64,000 bases of DNA from Photobacterium jeanii (GTDB taxonomy: Bacteria; Pseudomonadota; Gammaproteobacteria; Enterobacterales; Vibrionaceae), in the NCBI RefSeq assembly GCF_001650345.1, contig NZ_LVHF01000012.1:1-64000 (forward strand). Direction: 5' to 3'. The translations under genes and the position numbers were made by a program. This document shows positions 1 through 8,554 of the stretch, piece after piece; within the stretch, counting starts at the first letter, position 1, and each line of letters opens with the position of its first letter. Under the pieces are notes generated by a model. The model ran no database searches. It was not told the DNA's origin and was given only the letters and a program-made list of their open reading frames with translations.

Positions 1-2
1 AT

Positions 3-76
3 GGCGCGTTGGCAGAGTGGCTATGCAGCGGATTGCAAATCCGTGGACCTCGGTTCGACTCCGGGACGCGCCTCCA
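3..76 (+). tRNA. tRNA-Cys (GCA)
   Basis: A 74-nt cloverleaf whose acceptor GGCGCG pairs with CGCGCC, followed by an encoded TCCA end. The anticodon loop ATTGCAAAT carries GCA, and the T arm CTCGGTTCGACTCCGGG is canonical. It begins at the window edge, so it is probably the last member of a tRNA operon that starts outside. A Rho-independent terminator follows 9 nt later. Confidence 0.97.
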
Positions 77-84
77 TATTCAAG

Positions 85-114
85 AAGCCCTAGCAGAAAT
101 GCTAGGGCTTTTTT
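85..114 (+). terminator. Rho-independent terminator of the tRNA-Cys unit
   Basis: A perfect 10-bp stem (AAGCCCTAGC with GCTAGGGCTT) around a 6-nt loop, followed by TTTT. It lies directly after the tRNA and so ends that transcript. It may also stop read-through from the convergent protease gene. Confidence 0.9.
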
Positions 115-141
115 CGTTTTGATCTCTCGTTAGTGAGAACC

Positions 142-1047
142 TTAACTAACGTGGTTAAAGTACTTGCCTAACAATGCGATAGATTGCCAAGCTGGAACGG
201 CAGTTGCAGGGCGGTATGTGTTATTGTCGTCACTGTTATAGAATTCTCCCCAATTAACATTGTGAGCATCACACTTAGAAGCTTTATTTGGACAAATGTT
301 CGATGCATCTTCATTCATCGATATAATGGTTTGCACTAGGTATGGAATGTTGTCATTCAAGCCGTTATAAACACCATCGTGGGCATAACCCACACTATGC
401 ATTAACTCATGAGCCACTTGTGCTGGATTAATCCCTGACTGTTCAAATTGGATTAAAAGGCCATTTGCACCCCATGCACTTTTTGTATTTGAGTCAGACA
501 CATAGGCTTTTATATGGTTACCATAACTGGCCGCAGCAGTATTAATGTAGTTTTTGAACTGAGTGTAGTTAGTTGGAATTTGCGTGTTAACTGAGCTCTG
601 TGGCTCTACAGTGTAAATGTTGCGGTTAAAGTCTTTGCGAAATTCAGGGGTGTTCATCAAAAAGACAACACGGCCTAGCGTATCTTTAAATGCGGCGATG
701 GATTGGCTATCCCAGTTGACTAGGTGGTAGTCTGTACCAATGGGTTGATTGCCTATGGTGTTTGGAGCCATAAACGATGAGTTTTTTAGTGGAACAATAT
801 TACCAAACAGTAGGTTGTCTCTATTGCGAAATTCCTCCAGTACTGTTTTCTCGTGATACTTGAAGAGCATTTCCACATCACTTGGTGATAGGCCTAGTTT
901 TGATGACAAAAAATCTTTAGCCGGGTTGGTGTAGTGAACTGGAGCTGCGTTAGGTTGGGTGAGTGATTGACTGTGCTCTGCTGCTGATGCAACGTTACTT
1001 CCCAATAAGCCTAAGGTAGCAAGTACGATAACTGATAACTTTTTCAT
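142..1047 (-). CDS. Exported zinc metalloprotease-like protein
   Basis: 301 residues. The N-terminus is a Sec signal peptide (MKKLSVIVLATLGLLGSNVASA, cut near residue 22-23). The key motif is HELMHSVGYAH at residues 213-223, which is an HExxHxxGxxH zinc site of the metzincin type with H213, H217 and H223 as ligands and E214 as the general base. The rest matches no family I can name. The ATG at 1047 has AAAGGA upstream. The protein is probably secreted or periplasmic. It lies head to head with an HTH regulator gene and close to the collagenase, so a shared role in extracellular proteolysis is plausible but inferred. The substrate is unknown. Confidence 0.75.
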   Translation of the reverse strand: MKKLSVIVLATLGLLGSNVASAAEHSQSLTQPNAAPVHYTNPAKDFLSSKLGLSPSDVEMLFKYHEKTVLEEFRNRDNLLFGNIVPLKNSSFMAPNTIGNQPIGTDYHLVNWDSQSIAAFKDTLGRVVFLMNTPEFRKDFNRNIYTVEPQSSVNTQIPTNYTQFKNYINTAAASYGNHIKAYVSDSNTKSAWGANGLLIQFEQSGINPAQVAHELMHSVGYAHDGVYNGLNDNIPYLVQTIISMNEDASNICPNKASKCDAHNVNWGEFYNSDDNNTYRPATAVPAWQSIALLGKYFNHVS

Positions 1048-1652
1048 AATGAATCCTTTTGTGATTAAGCTGAGTATTAATTTTCACCAAGCGGATAAGA
1101 CAGTTAGGCCGTCGTTGAGTTGGATAGCCTTCTTATTTGGCTGGCTGTTTTGTTCATCATTCAAATTGTTATGAATGGTGTTTTATATCGCCTGGTTATC
1201 TTAGGTCCTTTTTTGAACACTGTTCTAGTGGCATTTATGCAATGTTAGGTTTCTGCACACAAAATAGAATTCTTAGATTGAAGGGATCGTTTGCTGCTAC
1301 GCCACACTTTTGATGTGACTTGGCGCTAGTGTGCTTATTGCTTAAGTACTTTAAATGGAAACTTCAGAATTAACTTTACTGTGTATCTTAATAAAAATAT
1401 TTCATGGGTTATTTACATAATTTTATCTTCTTTTTCTTTGTTAAATAATATATTTAAAGAGAGCTTTTTGATAATCCAATTTGTTTTATAAAAGTTTAGA
1501 TATGTTTTTACTAAATAATGGAATCAATCGCTTATTGTTAATGATTCATTTTTAATTTTTAGTGGTTAGTGATGCATTATTATTACTCGTTAAATATTAC
1601 GGTCTATAATTAAAAGCTATTTGCCTTTTTTCTTTAACTCATGGAGGAATTA
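1048..1652. other. Divergent AT-rich intergenic region
   Basis: About 600 bp between the metalloprotease and the HTH regulator, very AT-rich from about 1380 to 1620. It should hold both promoters, but I see no convincing operator repeat or RNA gene. Two very short hydrophobic reading frames around 1061-1250 lack Shine-Dalgarno sites and are not annotated. Confidence 0.5.
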
Positions 1653-2441
1653 ATGTATATAGGGCCAGAGTTTATCCTTGCTGCTATTCGGAAAAAAATA
1701 AAAAAAGAAGGGCTTTGTTATACGGTATTATCCCAAAAGACAGGTATCCCACTTTCTACGGTTAAGCGTCATTTGCATAGTTCGTCACTAGGATTGGATA
1801 AAGTTCTACTCTATGCCTCTCATTTAAATACCGACTTAGTTGAATTGTCGAATGCAGCGCGAAAGTTGCAAAAGAAAAATGAATATTTCTTAAAAGGTGA
1901 GGAAAGCAAATTTTTTGCTCAACATCCTTACTTGTTGGACTTTATTTATATGATTACATCAGGAAATCAACATCCTGATGAAGTTGCAAAGCGATATCAA
2001 TTATCAACTGAAAGTTTACGCTTGTACCTAGTTATCGCAGAAACGCTGGGGTATATCGAAATCCATGGTGGTGAAATTACTTCAAAATCAAATCGTCGTT
2101 TTATTATCGAGGAGGGAAGTGTATTAGATAATTTGTTCAAACAACGCTTTCTTCATGAATCGATATCTGATGATGTGCCGTCAGCCATTTGCCAGGGGAG
2201 AGTGTTAATGACGCCAGAGCAAAAGCAACAGCTTGAGGAGAAAATAGATTGTAGAATTAGTGAGATACATGCAGCCAATATGGAAAATCAACAAGGAGAG
2301 TTAGTTAATGTGTTGGTTCGCTTTACACCCGGAAAACAAATATTTTTCTCAGATGGGTTAATTGAAATTGATAAGGAGCTGCTTAAACAGGCTTCTAGGG
2401 TTGTTTTAAACCAGCAGGAGATAAATAGGAAAATGGTATAA
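1653..2441 (+). CDS. HTH-domain transcriptional regulator
   Basis: 262 residues from the ATG at 1653, chosen because GGAGG at 1643-1647 sits 5 nt upstream. An in-frame ATG at 1641 would itself overlap that site. The first ~60 residues form a lambda-repressor/XRE-like helix-turn-helix, with GIPLSTVKRHLH as the likely recognition helix. A second helical stretch near residues 95-140 (HPDEVAKRYQLSTESLRLYL) also looks like a winged or ordinary HTH. The C-terminal ~90 residues are unassigned and may be a sensing or oligomerisation region. It lies 238 bp upstream of the collagenase gene on the same strand, so it is a candidate local regulator of the flanking proteases; this is an inference from position. 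Confidence 0.72.
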   Translation: MYIGPEFILAAIRKKIKKEGLCYTVLSQKTGIPLSTVKRHLHSSSLGLDKVLLYASHLNTDLVELSNAARKLQKKNEYFLKGEESKFFAQHPYLLDFIYMITSGNQHPDEVAKRYQLSTESLRLYLVIAETLGYIEIHGGEITSKSNRRFIIEEGSVLDNLFKQRFLHESISDDVPSAICQGRVLMTPEQKQQLEEKIDCRISEIHAANMENQQGELVNVLVRFTPGKQIFFSDGLIEIDKELLKQASRVVLNQQEINRKMV

Positions 2442-2679
2442 TAAAATGTGATTTACATATAAGTTTATTTTATGCTGTGTTGTGATTAGATCTTGTATAT
2501 TTTAATGAATATCAATGATTGAAACCAAGAGTGCTAAAAATTGATACTCCATTATTTTGATTCTTAAATTTATCTTTTGGTTTTAATCTTCATATATATT
2601 TGAGGTGCAGTTGGATAATTCAAACGGAGTACCGGAGTTGTCGCGGTACAATTGAAACCATTACTAAAGAAGAATATAT

Positions 2680-5133
2680 ATGAAAATCTATAAATTGAAC
2701 TTAGTATTGGTTGGTTTACTCTTGAGTTTAAATGTAAACGCATATAGTGAACCAACATCACAAATGGTTGAAAATCAGGATTTGCAGTATCACCATACTC
2801 ATGGTGTTGAATCCCAACTAATCGAGCGCTCACCTGTTGCAGTTTTGCCACAGCAAACTAAAGAAGAGTCAGATAAATTTGTTAGCATGAATCGAGTTTC
2901 TGCATTTGATGCCGTGGAAACGTGTGATTTGAACGCTTTTGTTAATGCATCAAATATCAGTGATGCAATAAAAGAACAAGGTACAGATTGTATCAATAAG
3001 CTCTTTTCAGCAAGCAGCGATATACAAGTTGCTGCTTTTGATTCAGGTAATATGTATAACGCTGCAAAACATACCGCGCAATTAGCAAGAGCTTATAATG
3101 GTGGCGGCAGTAAAGATCTGCAAGCGTTATATTTGTATTTACGAGCGGGCTACTACGCTGAGTATTACAATAAAAATATCGACTTCTTGCCTTGGGTGAC
3201 ACCCGCGGTCAAAGAAGCTCTTGATGCTTTTGTTAACAATGCCAATTTTTATGAAAATAGTGATCAGCACGGCAAAGTGCTGAGTGAAATGATCACTACT
3301 ATTGATAGTGCCAATTTGCAGCATGAGTATATTCATGTTTTGACCCAATGGTTGACTCGCTGGAATCAAAACTATGCTAAGAACTGGTCTATGCGTAATG
3401 CGGTGAATGGTATTTTCACAGTTTTATACCGTGGACAATGGAATAAGGCATTTGTGAGTGCAATTGGTTCAGAGACCAACTTAGTAAATGCGTTGGCAGA
3501 GTTTGCATTAAACCAATCAGCTGTTGGGGCAGATGATGAGTTTATGGCAGCGAATGCAGGGCGTGAATTAGGTCGGTTTACCATGTACAAAAACACCGCA
3601 ATTCAACCTTTGGTTAAATCAAAACTAAAAGAGATCTTCAATCGTTACAATATGTACGGTTATGGTGATGCCATTTGGTTAGCAACCGCTGATACGACTT
3701 CTCATCATTCTGACTGTTCAGAGTATGGTATTTGCGATTTTGAGCCTAAGCTCAAAAAGTTAGTGCTTTCACAAAGCTACACCTGTAGTGATAGCTTGCG
3801 TATTTTGTCGCAAGATATGACATCTGAGCAACACCAATCGGCCTGTGACAAATTAGGTTATGAAGAGAGTTATTTCCATACTCTGCTAGAAACAGGTAAT
3901 CAACCAGTTGAGGATGATGTTAATACTCAGCTACAGGTGAATATATTTAATTCAAGTAATGACTATCAAAAATATGCGGGCGTTATTTTTGGTATTAATA
4001 CTGATAATGGTGGTATGTACCTTGAAGGTGATCCTTCTAAACCAGGCAATGTCCCTAATTTCGTAGCTTATGAAGCAGCAAAAGCGAACCCTGACCATTA
4101 TGTTTGGAATTTAGAGCATGAATATGTTCATTATTTAGATGGTCGATTCAATATGTACGGTAACTTTGGTTCACCAACAGAGAAAGTTGTGTGGTGGAGT
4201 GAAGGGATCGCTGAATATGTCGCGAATGAAGATGATAACCCACGCGCGATCGATACGATTAAAGATGGCAGTGTGTACACCTTAAATGAGATTTTTGAGA
4301 CAACTTATGATGGCTTTGATGTCGATAGGATCTATCGTTGGGGTTACTTAGCGGTTCGTTTTATGTTTAACCGTCACAAAGATGAAATCAACCGTATGCT
4401 GATTGAAACTCGTCAAGGGGATTGGAGCGGTTATAAAGCGATTATTAACGGGTGGCAAAATCTTTACCAAGCTGAGTTTGAAGAGTGGCAGCAAGAGCTG
4501 ATTTCAAATAAGAGTGGTAAACCTGTTGCTGTTATCGATGCAGTCAATAAAGCGAAAGTTGATACTGACATTTCATTTAGCAGTGCCAATAGTTCAGATA
4601 AAGACGGTGTGATCACCCAATACCTTTGGAATTTTGGTGATGGAACAACAAGTGATGCAGCAAACCCAACTCATAAATACGCATCTGTTGGTAACTATGT
4701 AGTAACTCTGACGGTGACTGATGATTCAGGCTTGACCGGAAGCGCTAAGTTGCCGATTTCCGTGGTTAATGAAGTGAGCAATGATCGCTTCCCAATTAAC
4801 TGTTCGGCTGAGAATAAAGTGACCAGCGGTAGATTAGAGGTAGGTAAATATGTTTGCTTAGGTTCTGATCAAACAATCTGGCTCAGCATTCCTGAAGTTA
4901 ATAAACATCAAACCATGTCTATTACCACGGCTAACGGTACAGGGGATATGAAGTTGGAATACAGCAACTTCGATTGGCCAAATGGTAGTAACTTGCATGC
5001 GTGGTCTGATAGAGCTGGTAATGACGAATGCATTACGTTGAACTGGCAAGATCAATATTGGGGATATTTAAAAATATCTGGTGAGTTTGAAAATGCAGCT
5101 ATCATTGTCGACTTCGATAAAGGTTGTCGCTAG
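2680..5133 (+). CDS. Secreted M9 family collagenase with PKD and PPC domains
   Basis: 817 residues, the usual length for Vibrio collagenases of peptidase family M9A. A signal peptide covers residues 1-~22. The N-terminal activator region (~70-400) is followed by the peptidase domain. HEYVH at 480-484 gives two zinc ligands and the catalytic Glu, and WWSEGIAEY supplies the downstream Glu ligand E508, a gluzincin arrangement. A PKD domain spans ~614-696 (motif YLWNFGDGTTSD) and a pre-peptidase C-terminal-like collagen-binding domain ~705-815. It cleaves native collagen outside the cell, which suits a marine bacterium growing on animal matter. A strong terminator follows. The preceding HTH gene may regulate it. 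Confidence 0.93.
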   Translation: MKIYKLNLVLVGLLLSLNVNAYSEPTSQMVENQDLQYHHTHGVESQLIERSPVAVLPQQTKEESDKFVSMNRVSAFDAVETCDLNAFVNASNISDAIKEQGTDCINKLFSASSDIQVAAFDSGNMYNAAKHTAQLARAYNGGGSKDLQALYLYLRAGYYAEYYNKNIDFLPWVTPAVKEALDAFVNNANFYENSDQHGKVLSEMITTIDSANLQHEYIHVLTQWLTRWNQNYAKNWSMRNAVNGIFTVLYRGQWNKAFVSAIGSETNLVNALAEFALNQSAVGADDEFMAANAGRELGRFTMYKNTAIQPLVKSKLKEIFNRYNMYGYGDAIWLATADTTSHHSDCSEYGICDFEPKLKKLVLSQSYTCSDSLRILSQDMTSEQHQSACDKLGYEESYFHTLLETGNQPVEDDVNTQLQVNIFNSSNDYQKYAGVIFGINTDNGGMYLEGDPSKPGNVPNFVAYEAAKANPDHYVWNLEHEYVHYLDGRFNMYGNFGSPTEKVVWWSEGIAEYVANEDDNPRAIDTIKDGSVYTLNEIFETTYDGFDVDRIYRWGYLAVRFMFNRHKDEINRMLIETRQGDWSGYKAIINGWQNLYQAEFEEWQQELISNKSGKPVAVIDAVNKAKVDTDISFSSANSSDKDGVITQYLWNFGDGTTSDAANPTHKYASVGNYVVTLTVTDDSGLTGSAKLPISVVNEVSNDRFPINCSAENKVTSGRLEVGKYVCLGSDQTIWLSIPEVNKHQTMSITTANGTGDMKLEYSNFDWPNGSNLHAWSDRAGNDECITLNWQDQYWGYLKISGEFENAAIIVDFDKGCR

Positions 5134-5176
5134 TTATCACTCGTCGTAATTTTCATCATTCAATTTGGTGAACTTT

Positions 5177-5206
5177 GTAGCCAGCGCTTTTGCTGGCTAC
5201 TTTTTT
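5177..5206 (+). terminator. Terminator of the collagenase gene
   Basis: A perfect 9-bp stem (GTAGCCAGC with GCTGGCTAC) with a 6-nt loop, followed by TTTTTT. It separates the collagenase from the DUF917 operon. Confidence 0.9.
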
Positions 5207-5221
5207 GCTTTCGAGTTTATA

Positions 5222-5249
5222 TGATACCAAGTTGATACTAACTTGATAC
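5222..5249 (+). promoter_or_regulatory. Three TGATAC direct repeats at 11-bp spacing (operator array)
   Basis: TGATAC begins at 5222, 5233 and 5244, exactly 11 bp apart, about one helical turn. All copies face the DUF917 gene and the last ends 58 bp before its ATG. The same hexamer, also arrayed, lies in front of the 399-residue protein gene at 8747-8794. Same-face direct repeats upstream of a promoter are typical of oligomerising activators such as MalT. The XRE-STAND regulator encoded at 8909-11905 is the obvious candidate to bind them. The repeat is seen directly; the binding protein is inferred. Confidence 0.65.
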
Positions 5250-5255
5250 TGAATT

Positions 5256-5304
5256 GAGCTCGACAGCTCATTAGGCTAGTTGCATCCATTAGTGAAAGGA
5301 TGCA
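5256..5304 (+). promoter_or_regulatory. Leader hairpins, the second covering the Shine-Dalgarno site
   Basis: Two short hairpins lie in the presumed 5' leader of the DUF917 gene. The first is GAGCT/AGCTC near 5256-5269. The second pairs TGCATCC (5281-5287) with GGATGCA (5298-5304). The second stem includes most of the AAAGGA ribosome-binding site of the ATG at 5308, so translation may be modulated by folding. Both stems are short and the effect is untested. Confidence 0.35.
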
Positions 5305-5307
5305 ATC

Positions 5308-6480
5308 ATGAAAGCAAATCAAGTCTTAGATTTTAGTCAACTTAGCGACGTGATCCTGGGAGCACATTTTTATGCCTGTGGAGGTGGCGGTGCATTAGAA
5401 AATGGTATGGCACTGTTAGATGAGGTAGCCAAACTATTCGGAGGAAAAGACAAAGTCCAACTGCCAGTAATAGATATTGAAGATGTTGCTGATAACGCTC
5501 AACTTCCCGTACTTGCCGCTATGGGAGCCCCACAAGAGTTTCTTGCTAAAGGTTACAGTCATTCTCCTGTTAGCGCATTTCAAGCGCTTGAATCCTTACT
5601 TCAAACACATTTTGCATCTGTCTCCCCCGTAGAGACTGGGCCGATTGCTTATGGGATGAGTATGTTGTGTGCGGCAGCTAACAACATTCCTATGGTTAAC
5701 GGCGATGGTGGCGGTCGAGCATTTCCTTGCTTACAACTTTCTACTTTTGCAAATCCAGAACTTGCAAAACCAATTACGGTATCACCTGGGGTACTGACAT
5801 CGGAGAAAAAAGTGTCGCAAGGTGGTGGTGTTATTACTATTGAGTGCCAATCTAGCGTCGATGTTGATGCAATAACACGGGGGATCATCAGTACATCGCA
5901 ATCTTTTGATCAACGGGCATCTTTGGCTTCGTTTGCGATGACAGGTGCTCAGTTAAAACAACCCAATGCTTTTGTGCCAAATATGGTGACAGCTTGTCAT
6001 CAGCTAGGGCGAAGTATTCGAGAAGCAGTCAGTGATAAACTTGATTGCTTTCCAGTTATTAGTGGGTTGCCTCATGCGCACTGTGTGATGAAAGGTAAGC
6101 TTGTTGATATTGAATCAACGACTAGCAATGGTTTTGACTGGGTAACTTTAAAGTATCAATCTCATCATAATGGTAAGACGTACCATGTTGTTGCTCAGAA
6201 CGAAAATATGTTGCTTTGGGTTGATGATAAAACATCACCTATCGCCATGGCACCAGATTTGATTTGTTGTATTAGTGCTGATGCAACATTAATGAGTAAT
6301 GATGAAATTCTGTCAGTATGGCAGCAAGATCCCCAAGACCCTCGTTTCAATGAGATGGCTATTTTTACTTTATCTGCCGCAGGGCAGATACAGCAGCCAT
6401 GGTTCCATCAAAATTTCGCCGCTATCTTCCAGAAATTTGGTTACTTCGGTGATTATCGCGCATCATTGCAAGCGGAATAA
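5308..6480 (+). CDS. DUF917 family protein (S-methyl-thiohydantoin desulfurase-like)
   Basis: 390 residues and full length for the DUF917 family, which Pfam now describes as S-Me-THD-like. The hallmark is the N-terminal Cys/Gly-rich loop CGGGGALENG (residues 24-33) and a second Gly-rich stretch, NGDGGGRAFP. There is no signal peptide, so it is cytosolic. Members usually sit beside hydantoin or amino-acid racemases and permeases and are thought to act on cyclic amides, but the reaction here is not established. AAAGGA lies 7 nt before the ATG. The racemase gene follows after 11 bp, so the two form one operon. A phased TGATAC array lies upstream. Confidence 0.82.
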   Translation: MKANQVLDFSQLSDVILGAHFYACGGGGALENGMALLDEVAKLFGGKDKVQLPVIDIEDVADNAQLPVLAAMGAPQEFLAKGYSHSPVSAFQALESLLQTHFASVSPVETGPIAYGMSMLCAAANNIPMVNGDGGGRAFPCLQLSTFANPELAKPITVSPGVLTSEKKVSQGGGVITIECQSSVDVDAITRGIISTSQSFDQRASLASFAMTGAQLKQPNAFVPNMVTACHQLGRSIREAVSDKLDCFPVISGLPHAHCVMKGKLVDIESTTSNGFDWVTLKYQSHHNGKTYHVVAQNENMLLWVDDKTSPIAMAPDLICCISADATLMSNDEILSVWQQDPQDPRFNEMAIFTLSAAGQIQQPWFHQNFAAIFQKFGYFGDYRASLQAE

Positions 6481-6491
6481 GGATACTCGAT

Positions 6492-7232
6492 ATGCGTTTA
6501 ATGAAATTAAAAATTGTGATCCCTGTAAACACCACAGAGTTTACGGAGCAAATATCACAAAGCGTTAATAAATTTCGCAGTGATAAGGTCACCATAGATT
6601 TAGAACATATCACACAAGGGACATCGTTTATTCAATCTCGCCTTGATCTCGCAACAAATGCGCCTCATGTGATTGCGTGCGTGCAACGTGCTGAAAAAGA
6701 AGGCTATGACGGAGTGTTTGTGACAGATATGGATATGTGCGGTGTTGAAGCCGCGCGCCAAGCCGTAAAGATCCCTGTAATTGGTGGGTTTAGACCAAGT
6801 CTCTATAGTGCGATGTCGTTGAGTCAAAAGGTATCAATCCTGACGGTGCGTGATGTGGTTGATTTACAAGATGAACATATACGCGCTTTTGGAGTCTGCG
6901 AGAATTTAGCTTCCATTTTACCATTAAGTAAAAGTGTCAATGAGTTGAAGCATCCTACGGCACATGCAAAAGAGAAGATCTTAGCTGAGTTATATGAATT
7001 AGCGTGTTTAGCCATTGATAGAGACGGTGCTGGTAGCTTGATGTTTGGTTGTACGGGCTTTACTGATTATGCAGCGCCACTGGCTGAGCGTTTAAATGCC
7101 AAGTATCAGCAGAACGTGCCCGTCATGGATCCGAATTGTTGTGCAATCGGTTATTTGATTATGCTGGTGGCAAACCAACTATCTCAAAGTGGGATAAGTT
7201 ATCCTTATCATCCTATTGATGAGAAAAGATAA
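6492..7232 (+). CDS. Asp/Glu/hydantoin racemase family protein
   Basis: 246 residues. The fold matches the Asp/Glu racemase superfamily, hydantoin racemase branch. The two catalytic cysteines of a proton-shuttling racemase are visible: C83 in VTDMDMCGVEAAR and C187 in MFGCTGFTDYA. Such enzymes interconvert D and L isomers of hydantoins or amino acids without cofactor. Expression is probably coupled to the DUF917 gene 11 bp upstream, with AAGGA overlapping that gene's end. A second in-frame ATG at 6501 is possible. A terminator follows, so the operon has two genes and carries no hydantoinase or carbamoylase. Confidence 0.8.
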   Translation: MRLMKLKIVIPVNTTEFTEQISQSVNKFRSDKVTIDLEHITQGTSFIQSRLDLATNAPHVIACVQRAEKEGYDGVFVTDMDMCGVEAARQAVKIPVIGGFRPSLYSAMSLSQKVSILTVRDVVDLQDEHIRAFGVCENLASILPLSKSVNELKHPTAHAKEKILAELYELACLAIDRDGAGSLMFGCTGFTDYAAPLAERLNAKYQQNVPVMDPNCCAIGYLIMLVANQLSQSGISYPYHPIDEKR

Positions 7233-7255
7233 GTTCGTATAAAAGGGATAACAGA

Positions 7256-7283
7256 AAAGCAGGGATTAACCCTGCTTTATTTT
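7256..7283 (+). terminator. Terminator of the DUF917-racemase operon
   Basis: A 9-bp stem (AAAGCAGGG with CCCTGCTTT) with a 5-nt loop, followed by ATTTTC. It lies between the racemase and the convergent 399-residue protein gene. Confidence 0.8.
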
Positions 7284-7354
7284 CTAGTACAGCATTTCAT
7301 TATTGTGCTTGAACTCACAAACTCCTCTTGGAGAAAAGCACCTTAGTTTGAGGT

Positions 7355-8554
7355 TTAAGCTGGTGCGTTAAGTACGTTCACACCCCAAATTTCATATAGT
7401 CCTTTTTTCAATTGGAAGGTGGTTTCCAGCTTACCTTGAGCGTTAAGGCTCGATGATGTCACGTGGTTGGTTGTTGCAGTTGCTGAGAAGAAAGGCCAAA
7501 TACCAAACTTCGCTTGAGTTTGAATTTGTTTGAACTCAGATTCACTGTAAGTCGCTTCACTTGTAACAGTAAATTCATAGTCAGTGACGACGAGGATTTG
7601 ACTAACATTACGTGCTAAACCGCCGTTTGGTTGAGCAAAGAAACTATCCCAGTTACCTGCGTTTGCTTGTGGGTCCCATACAGTCATATCGTCTTTGTTA
7701 TTGTAAGCGCGATTGTATTCACTGCTATTGAACCAGTGGCCGCGGTTTACAGGGATCATTTTGTAGTTGTTGATTTTCCCTTTAATTGTAAAGCCGGCAC
7801 TGGCTGCTTTTTGATTAAGCTGAGTAAAGTTAGCGCCTGCACCACCTGAGAAGATATCGTAGAAACCACTAGCCGCACCTTGGATCTCTGTTTTACTTAG
7901 CGATGCTTCTGCTGAGCTAGAGTCAAAATTGATTTCAACGGACGCACCTGTATTTACCTGTTGTTTTGCTTCTTCAATGGTTGGAGTGTAAATAGGTAAG
8001 CGGGTGCTTTGTCCTGCATCGTTAGTGAAGGTTTGGTAGTTATTTTGATCACGATATTCTTCAAAGGCTTTATTGAGAGGTGTACTCATCGCCTTTTCAA
8101 ACACATTGATAGCGGTTGCTGCTTTACGAGGGTCTAGTCTCTGATTTGCAAACACCTCAAAGACTTCTAGTTGGCTTTTTGTTGATGTTGGGTTTTCTTT
8201 GTAGAACGCATTGCGATAAGCAATCCAATTAGGGTAGTTATCACCGAGTTCATTGCGAAGATCAGTGCCATTCTCCGGTAGTAATGCACTTAATAATCCA
8301 AGGTAGTTGTCTGAGAAAAGTGCTGTACTTCCAGCATCAAATAAGGTCGTGTTTGGTGGGATATGATCTGCCATTTGGAACAGACCGCTACTGTCTGTGG
8401 TAGGTAGTCCCAAGCTACCTTGCGCTAGTTTGAAAGTTTCTTGGTCAAGGTTGAGTTGTTCGACTAAGATTTTTCGCCAGCCTGCATTAAGCTTCTGAAC
8501 TTTTTCGTCTACAGATTTCATCTCTTCTGTTACAGCCATATCTAGCGTCGTCAT
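7355..8554 (-). CDS. Protein of unknown function, 399 residues, probable target of the STAND regulator
   Basis: I do not recognise this family. It has 399 residues, no signal peptide and no obvious membrane helix. The first ~200 residues look helical and acidic. The second half is Ser/Thr/Ala- and Gly-rich with alternating hydrophobic residues, for example the stretches GGAGANFTQ and FGIWPFFSATATT, which suggests a beta-rich domain. The ATG at 8554 has AAGGAAA 7-8 nt upstream. It is transcribed divergently from the XRE-STAND regulator, and five phased GTATCA sites lie 193-240 bp upstream of its start. A soluble effector or a pore-former-like protein is conceivable, but nothing in the sequence proves either. 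Confidence 0.7.
   Translation of the reverse strand: MTTLDMAVTEEMKSVDEKVQKLNAGWRKILVEQLNLDQETFKLAQGSLGLPTTDSSGLFQMADHIPPNTTLFDAGSTALFSDNYLGLLSALLPENGTDLRNELGDNYPNWIAYRNAFYKENPTSTKSQLEVFEVFANQRLDPRKAATAINVFEKAMSTPLNKAFEEYRDQNNYQTFTNDAGQSTRLPIYTPTIEEAKQQVNTGASVEINFDSSSAEASLSKTEIQGAASGFYDIFSGGAGANFTQLNQKAASAGFTIKGKINNYKMIPVNRGHWFNSSEYNRAYNNKDDMTVWDPQANAGNWDSFFAQPNGGLARNVSQILVVTDYEFTVTSEATYSESEFKQIQTQAKFGIWPFFSATATTNHVTSSSLNAQGKLETTFQLKKGLYEIWGVNVLNAPA

Noticed and set aside
1061-1250. Two tiny hydrophobic reading frames in the 1.05-1.65 kb gap
   Set aside because: The first starts with GTG, both lack a Shine-Dalgarno site, and both are under 40 codons.
2542-2547. Single TGATAC upstream of the collagenase gene
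   Set aside because: It has no phased neighbour at 10-11 bp spacing, so it is not an array site.
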